From Acidobacteriaceae bacterium (GTDB lineage: Bacteria; Acidobacteriota; Terriglobia; Terriglobales; Acidobacteriaceae), in assembly GCA_030037705.1 (NCBI GenBank), contig JASHQE010000257.1, positions 1-32,798 on the forward strand: DNA of 32,798 nt. The letters run 5' to 3'. Below the pieces are notes generated by a model, which was given only the letters and a program-made list of their open reading frames with translations, searched no databases and had not been told where the DNA came from. Shown here piece after piece: positions 8,095-15,659 of the stretch (within the stretch, counting starts at the first letter, position 1; each line of letters begins with the position of its first letter). The position numbers and the translations under genes are program-made.

Positions 8095-9531
8095 ATGACG
8101 AACGCAATTTCCAATGACGTAATCCTGATTGCAGGATTGGCTGTACTGGGGCTGATTCTGGTGCTTGGCATCTTAGCCAGGATGTACCGCAAGGCGGGCC
8201 CGAACGAGGCTCTGATCGTGTACGGCTTTCGCGGACCGCGCGTGATTAAAGGCCATGGCACCGTGATCTTTCCCATGGTGGAGAACTGCCGCGAGTTGAG
8301 CCTGGAGCTCATGAGCTTCGATGTGGCTCCGCAGCAGGATCTCTACACCAAACAGGGCGTGGCGGTGACGGTCGAAGCTGTAGCGCAGATCAAAGTGCGC
8401 AGCGATCAGGCTTCCATTCTGACTGCCGCCGAGCAGTTCCTGACCAAGGCGCCTCCGCAGCGCGAGGGGCTGATCCGTTTGGTGATGGAAGGCCACCTGC
8501 GCGGCATCATCGGCCAGTTGACGGTGGAGCAGATCGTCAAAGAACCGGAGATGGTGGGCGACCGGATGCGCTCGACCTGCGCAGACGATATGAGCAAGAT
8601 GGGTCTCGAGGTGATTTCGTTCACGATCAAGGAAGTGAAGGACAAGAACGACTATATCTCCAACATGGGGCGTCCCGATGTGGCGCGGATCAAGAGAGAC
8701 GCAGATGTGGCGACGGCGGAAGCCGAGCGGGACACGGCGATTCAGCGCGCCAATGCGCAGCGCGAAGCTGCGGTAGCCAAGGCACAGGCCGATCAGGACC
8801 GCGTGATTGCGGAGACCGCATCGCAGGCGCGGCAGGCGGAGGCGCAGCGCGATCTCGACATCAAGAAGGCGCAGTTTTCCGAGCAGAGCCGCCGCCAGCA
8901 GGCACAGGCCGACAAAGCCTACGAGCTGCAGACGAACGTGATGCAGCAGCAGGTGATGGCCGAGCAGGTGAAGGTGCAGCAGGTTGAAAAAGAAGGCCAG
9001 ATCAAGGTGCAGGAGGCGGAAATTCAGCGCCATGAGAAGGAACTCATCGCCACGGTGCTGAAGGGCGCAGAGATCGAGCGCCAACGGATCGAGAATCTGG
9101 CGGCTGCGGAGAAGTCGCGGCTGACCACTGAGGCCGAAGGCCGCGCGGCGGCGATCCGCACGCAGGGCGAAGCCGAGGCGAGCATCATCTTCCAGAAAGG
9201 TGAAGCGGAGGCCAAAGCCATGAACGTGAAGGCTGAGGCTTACCAGGAATGGAATCAGGCTGCCGTGGTAGACAAGCTGCTCACCAACATGGCCGATGTG
9301 GTGCGGGCAATGGCGGAGCCGCTCAGCAAGGTGGAAAAAATCACCGTCGTTTCCACGGGAAGCGACGGAGCCACGGGCGTAAACAAGGTGACCGGTGATA
9401 TGACCAAGATCGCCGCGCAGGTTCCGGCGTTGTTCGAAGCGCTGAGTGGAATGGACATCAAACAACTGATGGCCAACGTGCAGGCGATGAAGCAGAAGCC
9501 GCAAGGCACGAATGGAGTGGAGAAAGGCTAA
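8095..9531 (+). CDS. floT: Flotillin (SPFH/Band 7 family)
   Basis: The 478-residue product begins with a membrane hairpin or helix (about 8-30, VILIAGLAVLGLILVLGILA). An SPFH/band-7 domain follows at about 35-200 (YRKAGPNEALIVYGFRG, VTVEAVAQIKVRS, VISFTIKEVKD). A long Ala/Glu/Gln-rich coiled coil spans about 205-390, with EAE-A repeats typical of flotillins (RTQGEAEASIIFQKGEAEAK). Flotillins scaffold cytoplasmic-membrane domains. Length and order match YuaG/FloT and YqiK-type proteins. Its operon with NfeD and PspA supports a role in membrane organisation or stress. A long open frame on the opposite strand is a codon-bias shadow. Confidence 0.93.
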   Translation: MTNAISNDVILIAGLAVLGLILVLGILARMYRKAGPNEALIVYGFRGPRVIKGHGTVIFPMVENCRELSLELMSFDVAPQQDLYTKQGVAVTVEAVAQIKVRSDQASILTAAEQFLTKAPPQREGLIRLVMEGHLRGIIGQLTVEQIVKEPEMVGDRMRSTCADDMSKMGLEVISFTIKEVKDKNDYISNMGRPDVARIKRDADVATAEAERDTAIQRANAQREAAVAKAQADQDRVIAETASQARQAEAQRDLDIKKAQFSEQSRRQQAQADKAYELQTNVMQQQVMAEQVKVQQVEKEGQIKVQEAEIQRHEKELIATVLKGAEIERQRIENLAAAEKSRLTTEAEGRAAAIRTQGEAEASIIFQKGEAEAKAMNVKAEAYQEWNQAAVVDKLLTNMADVVRAMAEPLSKVEKITVVSTGSDGATGVNKVTGDMTKIAAQVPALFEALSGMDIKQLMANVQAMKQKPQGTNGVEKG

Positions 9532-9570
9532 TTCTCTGATCAACGTTAGCGCGTCATAACAGACATGAAC

Positions 9571-9601
9571 GGCCGGGCTGCGAGTCATTCGCGGCCCGGC
9601 C
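9571..9601 (+). other. Thirteen-bp stem-loop between flotillin and DUF2059 genes
   Basis: GGCCGGGC plus TGCGA pairs with TCGCG plus GCCCGGCC around the loop GTCAT. It ends 20 bases before the next start codon and has no T-run. A processing or partial-termination site that sets relative expression within the operon is plausible. Confidence 0.6.
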
Positions 9602-9621
9602 CGAGAAAAACTCGAGGGATT

Positions 9622-10272
9622 ATGAACAAACTGAAGACAATCTCGCTTGCGATGGGCCTCGGCTGCGTGTGGATTCCGGGCGTTGCGATGGCTCAGACTC
9701 CCACCGATCAACCTGCATCGGCGGCACAGCCGGCCTCTGCGCCAACGATCCCAGCCGATCAGCAGGCAACGAAAGAGCAATTGACGAAGCTGTTCGAGGT
9801 GATGCGGCTGCGCCAGCAGTTCGAGAACATGATGAAGATGTTGCCAGCCTCGGTGCAGCAGGAGGTTCACGCACAAATGAAAGAAATGATGGCGCGGACC
9901 CCGGACTCCCAAAAGCTTACGCCGGAGCAGCAGGCTGCGCTGGACAAGCTGATGACGAAATACATCGAGAAGGCGCAGGACATCTATCCGGTCGACCAGA
10001 TGATGGAAGACGCGATGGCAGTGTATCAGCGCCACATGAGCCGCTCAGACGTGGATGCCTACATCGCGTTTTACAGTTCGCCGCCAGGGCAGCATCTGCT
10101 GGATGCACAGCCTGTCATCTTGAAAGAGTATGTGCCGGTGGCGATGCAGAGAGTCCAGGAGCGGAGCAAGGAACTTTATGCGCAGATGGCGGTGGATGTG
10201 CAGGAGTTCATTAAGACCGAGATGCCGGCGAACGAATCCGGCGGGTCAGCTAACAGTCCGGCTACCAAGTAG
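9622..10272 (+). CDS. Exported DUF2059-family protein
   Basis: This 216-residue protein has a signal peptide (MNKLKTISLAMGLGCVWIPG, cut near AMA-QTP), a Pro/Ala/Gln-rich linker and a helical DUF2059-like domain at about 130-190 (YQRHMSRSDVDAYIAFYSSP, then LKEYVPVAMQRVQE). DUF2059 proteins are periplasmic and of unknown function. I prefer ATG 9622 to the upstream ATG at 9565 because the signal peptide starts here with a basic n-region, GAGGG lies just upstream, and the earlier start would translate through the hairpin. It sits between flotillin and PspA, so a link to envelope integrity is likely but unproven. Confidence 0.85.
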   Translation: MNKLKTISLAMGLGCVWIPGVAMAQTPTDQPASAAQPASAPTIPADQQATKEQLTKLFEVMRLRQQFENMMKMLPASVQQEVHAQMKEMMARTPDSQKLTPEQQAALDKLMTKYIEKAQDIYPVDQMMEDAMAVYQRHMSRSDVDAYIAFYSSPPGQHLLDAQPVILKEYVPVAMQRVQERSKELYAQMAVDVQEFIKTEMPANESGGSANSPATK

Positions 10273-10334
10273 CCGTTCGTTGTTTAAGCCTGCGGGTTCA
10301 TGCCTGCAGGCAGAATGGAACCGAGGAGGATGCC

Positions 10335-10997
10335 ATGGCACTGCTGGAGCGAGTGAGCACATTGTTGCGCGCCAATCTGAACGACCTGGTGGAAAAGGCC
10401 GAGGACCCGGAGCGCATGTTGAAACAGATCGTCCTGGATATGGAGAACCAGCTTCTGCAGGTGAAGACGCAGGTGGCGATCGCAATTGCCGACCAGCATC
10501 TTCTCGAGAAAAAGCGCGCTGAGCATGAGCAGCAGGCCGCAGAATGGCGGCGCAAAGCCGAATTGGCCGTCGACAAAGGCCGCGATGACCTGGCTCGCGC
10601 GGCCTTGGAGCGCGTGCTAAGCCAGGAGCAGCTTGTGGCCGGATTTAAGGCGCAGGCAGAGGACCAGAAAGTGGAAGCCGATAATCTTCGCCAGGCCTTG
10701 CGCAAACTCGAGCAAAAGCTGAGCGAGACGCGCGCGCACTGCGAGATGCTGGTTGCGGAACACCGCCGCGCTAAGATCGTTGGGCGGGCGACGAAGGCTC
10801 GGCAACTGGTGGGCGCGGACCAGGAGAGCGCGCTGAATCGCATGAAGAGCAAGGTGCGGGTGAAGGCGGCGGAGAATGCCGCTGCCGGCGAGTTGCTTAC
10901 GCCCGAGACGCTCGAAGACAAGTTTCACGCATTGGAAAGCGAGGACAAGGTAGAGGCGCTGTTGAATGAGATTAAGAGCCGGCAGACAGTGCAATAG
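10335..10997 (+). CDS. pspA: PspA/IM30 family membrane-repair protein
   Basis: The 220-residue product has the usual PspA/Vipp1 length and is almost entirely coiled coil. The N-terminal amphipathic helix (MALLERVSTLLRANLNDLVE) is followed by the family pattern AEDPERMLKQIVLDMENQL. ESCRT-III-like PspA rods bind damaged inner membrane and limit proton leak. GAGGAGG lies about eight bases before ATG 10335. It is the last gene of the XRE-NfeD-small protein-flotillin-DUF2059 operon. No PspF, PspB or PspC is nearby, so the XRE protein, rather than an enhancer-binding protein, is the likely controller. Confidence 0.93.
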   Translation: MALLERVSTLLRANLNDLVEKAEDPERMLKQIVLDMENQLLQVKTQVAIAIADQHLLEKKRAEHEQQAAEWRRKAELAVDKGRDDLARAALERVLSQEQLVAGFKAQAEDQKVEADNLRQALRKLEQKLSETRAHCEMLVAEHRRAKIVGRATKARQLVGADQESALNRMKSKVRVKAAENAAAGELLTPETLEDKFHALESEDKVEALLNEIKSRQTVQ

Positions 10998-11081
10998 ACA
11001 GTGAACAGGGGACAGTTCACAGTTGTCTGTTCGAAGCGGAAACATATTTCATCTACTGACCCGCCGTCCACTGTTCACTGT
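10998..11081. repeat. ACAGNNN heptads with inverted copy downstream of pspA
   Basis: ACAGTGA, ACAGGGG, ACAGTTC and ACAGTTG stand in tandem at 10998-11025. The 11-mer ACAGTGAACAG (10998-11008) recurs exactly inverted at 11071-11081 (CTGTTCACTGT). The unit resembles the ACAGGGA phase of the heptads in the XRE gene. The inverted arms may act as a terminator for the operon. Confidence 0.7.
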
Positions 11082-11124
11082 GCTCGCGCAAACCCGTGCT
11101 CGCGATTTCGACTACACTGTCCCT

Positions 11125-12639
11125 ATGCCAATCGCCGCGAGTCTCCCTACATCGATTCAGCCGCGAGTGCCCATGGGCGGATTTGCCAATGAGCCTTTCG
11201 TCGATTTCAAAAAGCACGACAATCAGCAGGCGATGCGAGCCGCGCTCGAAGCGGTTGCGTCGCAGCTCGGCCGCGAATACAGCCTGATTATCGGCGGTGA
11301 GCGGGTGAAAACGGTCGACAAGATCCGATCGCTGAATCCTGCAAAGCCTTCCCAGATCGTTGGCCTTCACCAGAAGGCAGGAGCGGAGCACGCGGAGAAA
11401 GTGATGTCCGCCGCGCTGCGCGCATTTGAGTTCTGGAGCAGGGCATCGACGGCGGAGCGGGTTTCCCTGTTGCTCAACGCGGCCGATCTCATCCGGCAGC
11501 GCAAGTTCGAGTTCATGGCCTGGCTGGTCTATGAGGTGGGCAAAAACTGGGCCGAGGCCGACGCCGACGTCGGCGAGACTATCGACTTTCTCGAGTTCTA
11601 TGCCCGCGAAGCTGTACGGCTCTCTCAGGCGACAACGCCGATCCAGTATCCCGGCGAGCGTAACGAGTTGCTCTATATTCCGCTGGGTGTTGGCGCGGTC
11701 ATTCCGCCATGGAACTTTCCGTTTGCCATTATGGCAGGCATGACGGCGGCGGCAATCGTGACTGGGAACACCGTGATCCTCAAGCCTTCGAGCGATGCTC
11801 CGACGATTGCGGCCCGGTTTGTGGAGGTGCTGGAAGAGGCAGGCATGCCGGAAGGTGTGGTGAACTTCTGCCCCGGCTCCGGCGCGGCCTTCGGAAATGC
11901 AATCGTCGAGCATCCGAAGACAAGGTTCATCGCCTTTACCGGATCGAAGTCTGTGGGCCTCGAGATCCATGAGCGCGCAGCGCGAACGCAGCCGGGCCAA
12001 ATCTGGATTAAACGGACGATTCTAGAGATGGGCGGAAAGGATTCGATCCTGGTGTGTGAGGATGCAGACCTGGATGCGGCAATCGACGGCGTGACAGCTT
12101 CTGCCTTCGGATTCAGCGGGCAGAAGTGTTCGGCCTGTTCGCGGGCCATTGTCGAAGCTCCCATTTACGACGTCCTAGTCGAACGGCTGCGGGAGCGCGC
12201 GGCGCAGTTGACCGTGGGCGACCCGGCAACGAATCCCAGCATGGGCCCTGTGATCAATAAGGCGGCGCTCGAATCGATGCAGCGCTACATCGAGATTGGC
12301 AAGAGGGAAGGCAAGCTGATTGCAGGAGGGAAGGCGCCGGTTACAGCGGAGGGTGGCTATTTTCTCGAGCCGACGATCTTTGCCGAGATTGCGCCCGGCG
12401 CTGTTCTTGCGCAGGAAGAGATCTTCGGGCCGGTGCTGGCGCTGATCAAAGTGGACAGCTTCACGGAGGGTCTCCGTGTGGCGAACAACACCGAGTACGG
12501 CCTGACGGGAGCTGTCTACACGGCAAGCCGCGAGCGAATCGATGTCGCGCGCCACGAGTTTCACGTGGGCAATCTCTATTTCAACCGCAAGTGCACCGGG
12601 CGATGGTGGGCGCACACCCGTTCGGCGGATTCAATATGA
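11125..12639 (+). CDS. pruA: L-glutamate gamma-semialdehyde dehydrogenase, frameshifted near its C-terminus
   Basis: This aldehyde dehydrogenase oxidises glutamate gamma-semialdehyde (hydrated pyrroline-5-carboxylate) to glutamate with NAD+, the last step of proline/arginine catabolism. Visible features are PWNFP (about 195-199), the NAD-site [10 protein letters not shown], the general base in [11 protein letters not shown] (E301) and the catalytic cysteine in [11 protein letters not shown] (C335). The insert [13 protein letters not shown] is typical of the RocA/PruA P5C-dehydrogenase subgroup. As read, the frame ends at 12639 after an abnormal tail ([12 protein letters not shown]). The conserved C-terminus continues in another frame to 12719, so one G appears to be missing at 12598-12600. 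Start ATG 11125 has no clear Shine-Dalgarno, but TACACT lies ten bases upstream, compatible with a near-leaderless transcript. Confidence 0.88.
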   Translation: MPIAASLPTSIQPRVPMGGFANEPFVDFKKHDNQQAMRAALEAVASQLGREYSLIIGGERVKTVDKIRSLNPAKPSQIVGLHQKAGAEHAEKVMSAALRAFEFWSRASTAERVSLLLNAADLIRQRKFEFMAWLVYEVGKNWAEADADVGETIDFLEFYAREAVRLSQATTPIQYPGERNELLYIPLGVGAVIPPWNFPFAIMAGMTAAAIVTGNTVILKPSSDAPTIAARFVEVLEEAGMPEGVVNFCPGSGAAFGNAIVEHPKTRFIAFTGSKSVGLEIHERAARTQPGQIWIKRTILEMGGKDSILVCEDADLDAAIDGVTASAFGFSGQKCSACSRAIVEAPIYDVLVERLRERAAQLTVGDPATNPSMGPVINKAALESMQRYIEIGKREGKLIAGGKAPVTAEGGYFLEPTIFAEIAPGAVLAQEEIFGPVLALIKVDSFTEGLRVANNTEYGLTGAVYTASRERIDVARHEFHVGNLYFNRKCTGRWWAHTRSADSI

Positions 12640-12719
12640 GCGGAACGGACTCGAAGGCAGGCGGGCCGGATTATCTGTATCTCTTTACGCAGGCTAAAAG
12701 CGTAGCAGAGAGGCTGTAA
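12601..12719 (+). pseudogene. Out-of-frame C-terminus of the aldehyde dehydrogenase
   Basis: Re-reading G12600 as the first base of a codon gives [20 protein letters not shown], then [19 protein letters not shown] and a TAA at 12717-12719. This is the normal end of the enzyme, including the PFGGFNMSG signature. Either the gene has a single-base deletion in a G-run or the sequence has an error. The intact gene would be 11125-12719. Confidence 0.88.
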
Positions 12720-12725
12720 ATGGAG

Positions 12726-12778
12726 CTTGTGATCGTCCGCTTCGCAGACGATCACAAGTGAGTATCCGCTTTGCGGAT
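12726..12778. terminator. Two stem-loops between convergent genes
   Basis: CTTGTGATCGTC (12726-12737) pairs exactly with GACGATCACAAG (12747-12758). Directly after it, ATCCGC-TTT-GCGGAT (12764-12778) forms a second perfect hairpin. Lying between the convergent dehydrogenase and LuxR-type genes, they could terminate both directions. The second resembles the hairpin at 21661-21675, so it may be a dispersed short repeat. Confidence 0.7.
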
Positions 12779-12788
12779 CAGGTATGAA

Positions 12789-13469
12789 TCAGGCGACGGC
12801 GTCCGACGCCGCCTGTTCTTCAGCTTCCAGCTTGCTGCCCACCTCTGCTGCGGCCTGCGCCAGCACGCGATGATGGATGGTGAACAGGGCGAGTTCCAGG
12901 CGGTCACCGACGCCGGTCTTGTCGTAGATCGAGCGCAGATAGTTCTTGATGACCTGTTCGGTGGTTTTGAGCCGGAGAGCGATCTCGCGGTTCTTGCAGC
13001 CCTGCACGATGAGAGCCACGATCCGCATCTCTTTCGGCGTGAGCCGGTCGCGAACCCGCGTGCCTACCATATCGTCCTGCGGCGAGTCCGGTTGCATGAC
13101 CTGCGGCGGAATCCAGGTTTCGCCTGCAGCGACACGGCGGACGCATTCGACGAGAGTGGGTCCGGTGACGCTGCGAAACACCACGCCGCGAAAACCCTGT
13201 TGCAGGTAATTGCTGGCTGAATCGTTGTTTTCGGCAATGACGATGCCGCGGCTGCCGACGCTATCGAGCATCACGCGCAGGCGCGGAAAATCCGGATGAA
13301 GCGATGCCGCAAACAGCACGATCGACGAAGGGAAGGTGGTGATGGCGTGGTACATCCGCTCAAGGTCTGTGCATTGAGCAATAATGCGCAGATCCTCGTC
13401 CATTGCCAGCACCTTGGCTGTACCGGCACGAAAGATCGCCTGTGAGTCGGCCAGGATGATTTTATTCAT
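12789..13469 (-). CDS. LuxR/NarL-type regulator with degenerate receiver domain
   Basis: The 226-residue protein has a CheY-like receiver fold at 1-120 and a LuxR-type HTH at about 143-196 (LTPKEMRIVALIVQGCKNRE, then YLRSIYDKTGVGDRLELALF). The start at ATG 13469 is supported by AGGA eight bases upstream and by the receiver beginning MNKIILADSQ. Key receiver residues are not canonical: the acidic pair after the first strand is D-S, the phospho-acceptor position in SSIVLFAASL is F53 instead of Asp, and the conserved Lys is Arg in VVFRS. It is therefore unlikely to be switched by aspartyl phosphorylation. It is transcribed away from the redox-signalling pair and shares a 359-bp promoter interval with it. 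Target genes are unknown. Confidence 0.88.
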   Translation of the reverse strand: MNKIILADSQAIFRAGTAKVLAMDEDLRIIAQCTDLERMYHAITTFPSSIVLFAASLHPDFPRLRVMLDSVGSRGIVIAENNDSASNYLQQGFRGVVFRSVTGPTLVECVRRVAAGETWIPPQVMQPDSPQDDMVGTRVRDRLTPKEMRIVALIVQGCKNREIALRLKTTEQVIKNYLRSIYDKTGVGDRLELALFTIHHRVLAQAAAEVGSKLEAEEQAASDAVA

Positions 13470-13746
13470 GACGTTTGTCCTGCGTGCATATTCCTGGTAG
13501 TACCTTTGGCGCCGACGCAATCCGATCGGTTCCAGAGACCGTGAAGTAACGGTTTGAGCCGGAAGGTCTTATTTTTTCACCTTTTCCGTTCTATCGGCAA
13601 AGCGGCACACGTACTTGGCTGTGTCCGAATTTGCTACACTTCACCTGGTCTTAATCCCTTCTAGCTGACTGGCTTTCAGCGGGTCAATGCCACTTTTGTT
13701 CACCTCGATGCGGCCCGGCGGCAGATCCCCCAAACGGGTCAGGTTT

Positions 13747-13796
13747 CCGGGCTGGAATCGCGCGGTGATCCATCTGGATGGGAGACCGCAACCCGG
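13747..13796 (+). promoter_or_regulatory. Nested stem structure in the leader of the receiver/TrxR-like gene
   Basis: Three nested perfect stems are CCGGG (13747-13751) with CCCGG (13792-13796), GCGGT (13762-13766) with ACCGC (13785-13789), and ATCCA (13768-13772) with TGGAT (13775-13779). They lie 32 bases before the start codon. The remaining divergent interval 13470-13746 holds a possible -10 TACACT at about 13634 and nothing else I can name. No known riboswitch class is recognised. Confidence 0.5.
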
Positions 13797-13828
13797 GTGA
13801 AGGGCAAACCAGGTTCTAAACTGAGGAT

Positions 13829-15484
13829 ATGGCGAGACCGATTCTGCTGGCTGTAGACGACGACGTGAGTGTGCTGGAGGCCGTGGTTCAGGATTTGCGC
13901 CGGCAATATGGGACAACGTACCGGGTCATGCGCGCCGCAAGCGGGCAGGCTGCGCTCGATACTCTGGCGCAGCTCAAGACGCGTGAGGAGCCGGTGGCGC
14001 TGTTTATCAGCGACCAGCGGATGCCGGGCATGACGGGCGTCGAGTTCCTGGAACGGGCGCGTCCCATGTACCCCGAGGCGCGGCGGGTGCTCCTGACGGC
14101 CTACGCCGATACCGAAGCAGCCATTCGCGCCATCAATTCGGCCCGCATCCACTATTACCTGAATAAGCCATGGGATCCTCCTGAAGAAAAGCTCTATCCG
14201 GTGATTACGGACCTGCTCGAAGACTGGCAGGCGGGATACCGGCCGCCGTTTGAGGGGCTGCGCGTGATCGGCCATCGCTGGCTGCTGCGCGACCATAAAG
14301 TAAGGAATTTCCTCTCGCGGAACCACGTGCCCTATCGCTGGCTCGATGTGGCCGGCGGCGACCCGGAGGTGCTGAAGCTGCTTACCGACCGGCAGCTGGA
14401 TCCAGCCCGGCTTCCGGTGGTGTTGTTTGCCGATGGCACTGCGCTCGTGGACCCGGAGCTCGAGGTGCTGGCAACGCGTGTGGGCCTGAGCGTGCAGGCG
14501 GCGCAGGAGTTTTATGACATGGTGGTCGTGGGCGCGGGACCGGCCGGCCTCGCTGCGGCCGTCTACGGCGCAAGCGAAGGGCTGCGTACCTTGGTGATCG
14601 AGCCCGAAGCGCCGGGAGGGCAGGCGGGTTCCAGTTCGAGAATCGAGAATTATTTAGGATTTCCCTCCGGCGTGACCGGAGCCGAGCTGGGGCGTCGCGC
14701 TCATACCCAGGCATCGCGATTCGGGGCCGAGTTCGTGGTGCAGCGGGCGACCGGATTGCGTATCGACGGGCAGTACCGGTTTGTGAGACTCGCCGACGGA
14801 CGCGAGGTCTCCAGCCATACGGTTCTGCTTGCGCCTGGAGTGCAGTATCGCAAACTCGATGTTCCAGGAGCGGAGCGGCTCACCGGCAGAGGCATCTACT
14901 ATGGGGCGGCGCTGGTAGAAGCTGTCTCCTGCAAGGGTGAGGATGTGCTGGTGGTAGGCGGGGCGAACTCGGCCGGCCAGGCCGCCCTGCACTTTGCCAA
15001 GTTCGCCCGCCAGGTAACGATGCTGGTGCGAGGCGACGGGCTTTCTGCCACGATGTCGAAATATTTGATCGATGAGGTTGCTGGAACATCGAATATTGTT
15101 GTGGAGGCACATACGCAAGTGGTGGAAGCGGTCGGCGAAGAGCGCCTGGAGGCCGTAAGATTGTGCGGACCTGGCGGGGAATCGCAACGGGCGGCGGGTT
15201 CGCTCTTTGTTTTCATTGGCGCGGCGCCTGTAACTGCGTGGCTACCCCCGTGCGTTTTGCGCGATCAGAATGGGTTCCTGCTGGCAGGGCCCGATCTGCG
15301 CGGTGAGGGAAAGTGGCCTGAGGAGTGGAAAGAGCGGCGCGAACCGTTTCTGCTGGAATCGAGCGTGCCCGGAGTTTTTGTAGCCGGTGATGTGCGGCAT
15401 GGCTCGGTGAAGCGAGTGGCCTCCGCAGTCGGTGAGGGCTCAATCGCTGTGCAGATGGTGCACCAGTATCTGGCCGGGTTCTAG
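13829..15484 (+). CDS. Response-regulator receiver fused to thioredoxin-reductase-like flavoprotein
   Basis: A 551-residue fusion. Residues 1-130 are a CheY-like receiver with acidic pocket VDDD, phospho-acceptor D62 (LFISDQRMPGMTGVEFLE) and the Lys in YYLNKPW. A thioredoxin-like linker of about 70 residues follows. From about 228 it is a TrxR-type flavoprotein: FAD motif VVVGAGPAGLAAAVYGASEG, NAD(P) motif VLVVGGANSAGQAALH, and terminal FAD motif GVFVAGDVRHGSVKRVASAV. The redox-active CxxC (usually CATC after the first half of the NADPH domain) is replaced by GAALVEA, so it cannot be a classical thioredoxin reductase. It probably passes electrons to another partner. GAGGAT lies very close to ATG 13829. 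The histidine kinase downstream is the likely phospho-donor. Confidence 0.9.
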   Translation: MARPILLAVDDDVSVLEAVVQDLRRQYGTTYRVMRAASGQAALDTLAQLKTREEPVALFISDQRMPGMTGVEFLERARPMYPEARRVLLTAYADTEAAIRAINSARIHYYLNKPWDPPEEKLYPVITDLLEDWQAGYRPPFEGLRVIGHRWLLRDHKVRNFLSRNHVPYRWLDVAGGDPEVLKLLTDRQLDPARLPVVLFADGTALVDPELEVLATRVGLSVQAAQEFYDMVVVGAGPAGLAAAVYGASEGLRTLVIEPEAPGGQAGSSSRIENYLGFPSGVTGAELGRRAHTQASRFGAEFVVQRATGLRIDGQYRFVRLADGREVSSHTVLLAPGVQYRKLDVPGAERLTGRGIYYGAALVEAVSCKGEDVLVVGGANSAGQAALHFAKFARQVTMLVRGDGLSATMSKYLIDEVAGTSNIVVEAHTQVVEAVGEERLEAVRLCGPGGESQRAAGSLFVFIGAAPVTAWLPPCVLRDQNGFLLAGPDLRGEGKWPEEWKERREPFLLESSVPGVFVAGDVRHGSVKRVASAVGEGSIAVQMVHQYLAGF

Positions 15485-15545
15485 ATCGGTTCGAGAATGG
15501 TTGTGTATCTACTTAGTTTTGTGCCGAGTCGCTCCTCTTTTCGCT

Positions 15546-15633
15546 CCATGGACGAAAAGGACCGTCCATGGGGACCCGATCCTTGGGTCGGGCCGACTTG
15601 GATGTAGTCCCTCCGGGATATAGCAATCCCGGA
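15546..15633 (+). promoter_or_regulatory. Structured intergenic leader before the histidine kinase gene
   Basis: CCATGGACG (15546-15554) pairs perfectly with CGTCCATGG (15563-15571), and TCCGGGAT (15612-15619) pairs perfectly with ATCCCGGA (15626-15633). A weaker GACCC/GGGTC pair lies between them. AAGGAG follows the last stem, 12 bases before ATG 15660. Part of the second hairpin resembles the element at 19347, so a dispersed repeat is an alternative to a regulatory RNA. Confidence 0.5.
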
Positions 15634-15659
15634 ACCGCTATCAAGGAGCAAGTAACCGG

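Noticed and set aside
8173-10035. 620-codon open frame antisense to the flotillin and DUF2059 genes
   Set aside because: The product is a Leu/His/Arg-rich sequence without domains. The sense strand encodes clear flotillin and DUF2059 proteins with ribosome sites. High-GC codon bias explains the open antisense frame.
13634-13828. Cyclic-di-GMP or other known riboswitch in the leader of the receiver/TrxR-like gene
   Set aside because: The fragment GGGCAAACC is present, but the rest of the GEMM consensus and its pairing are not.
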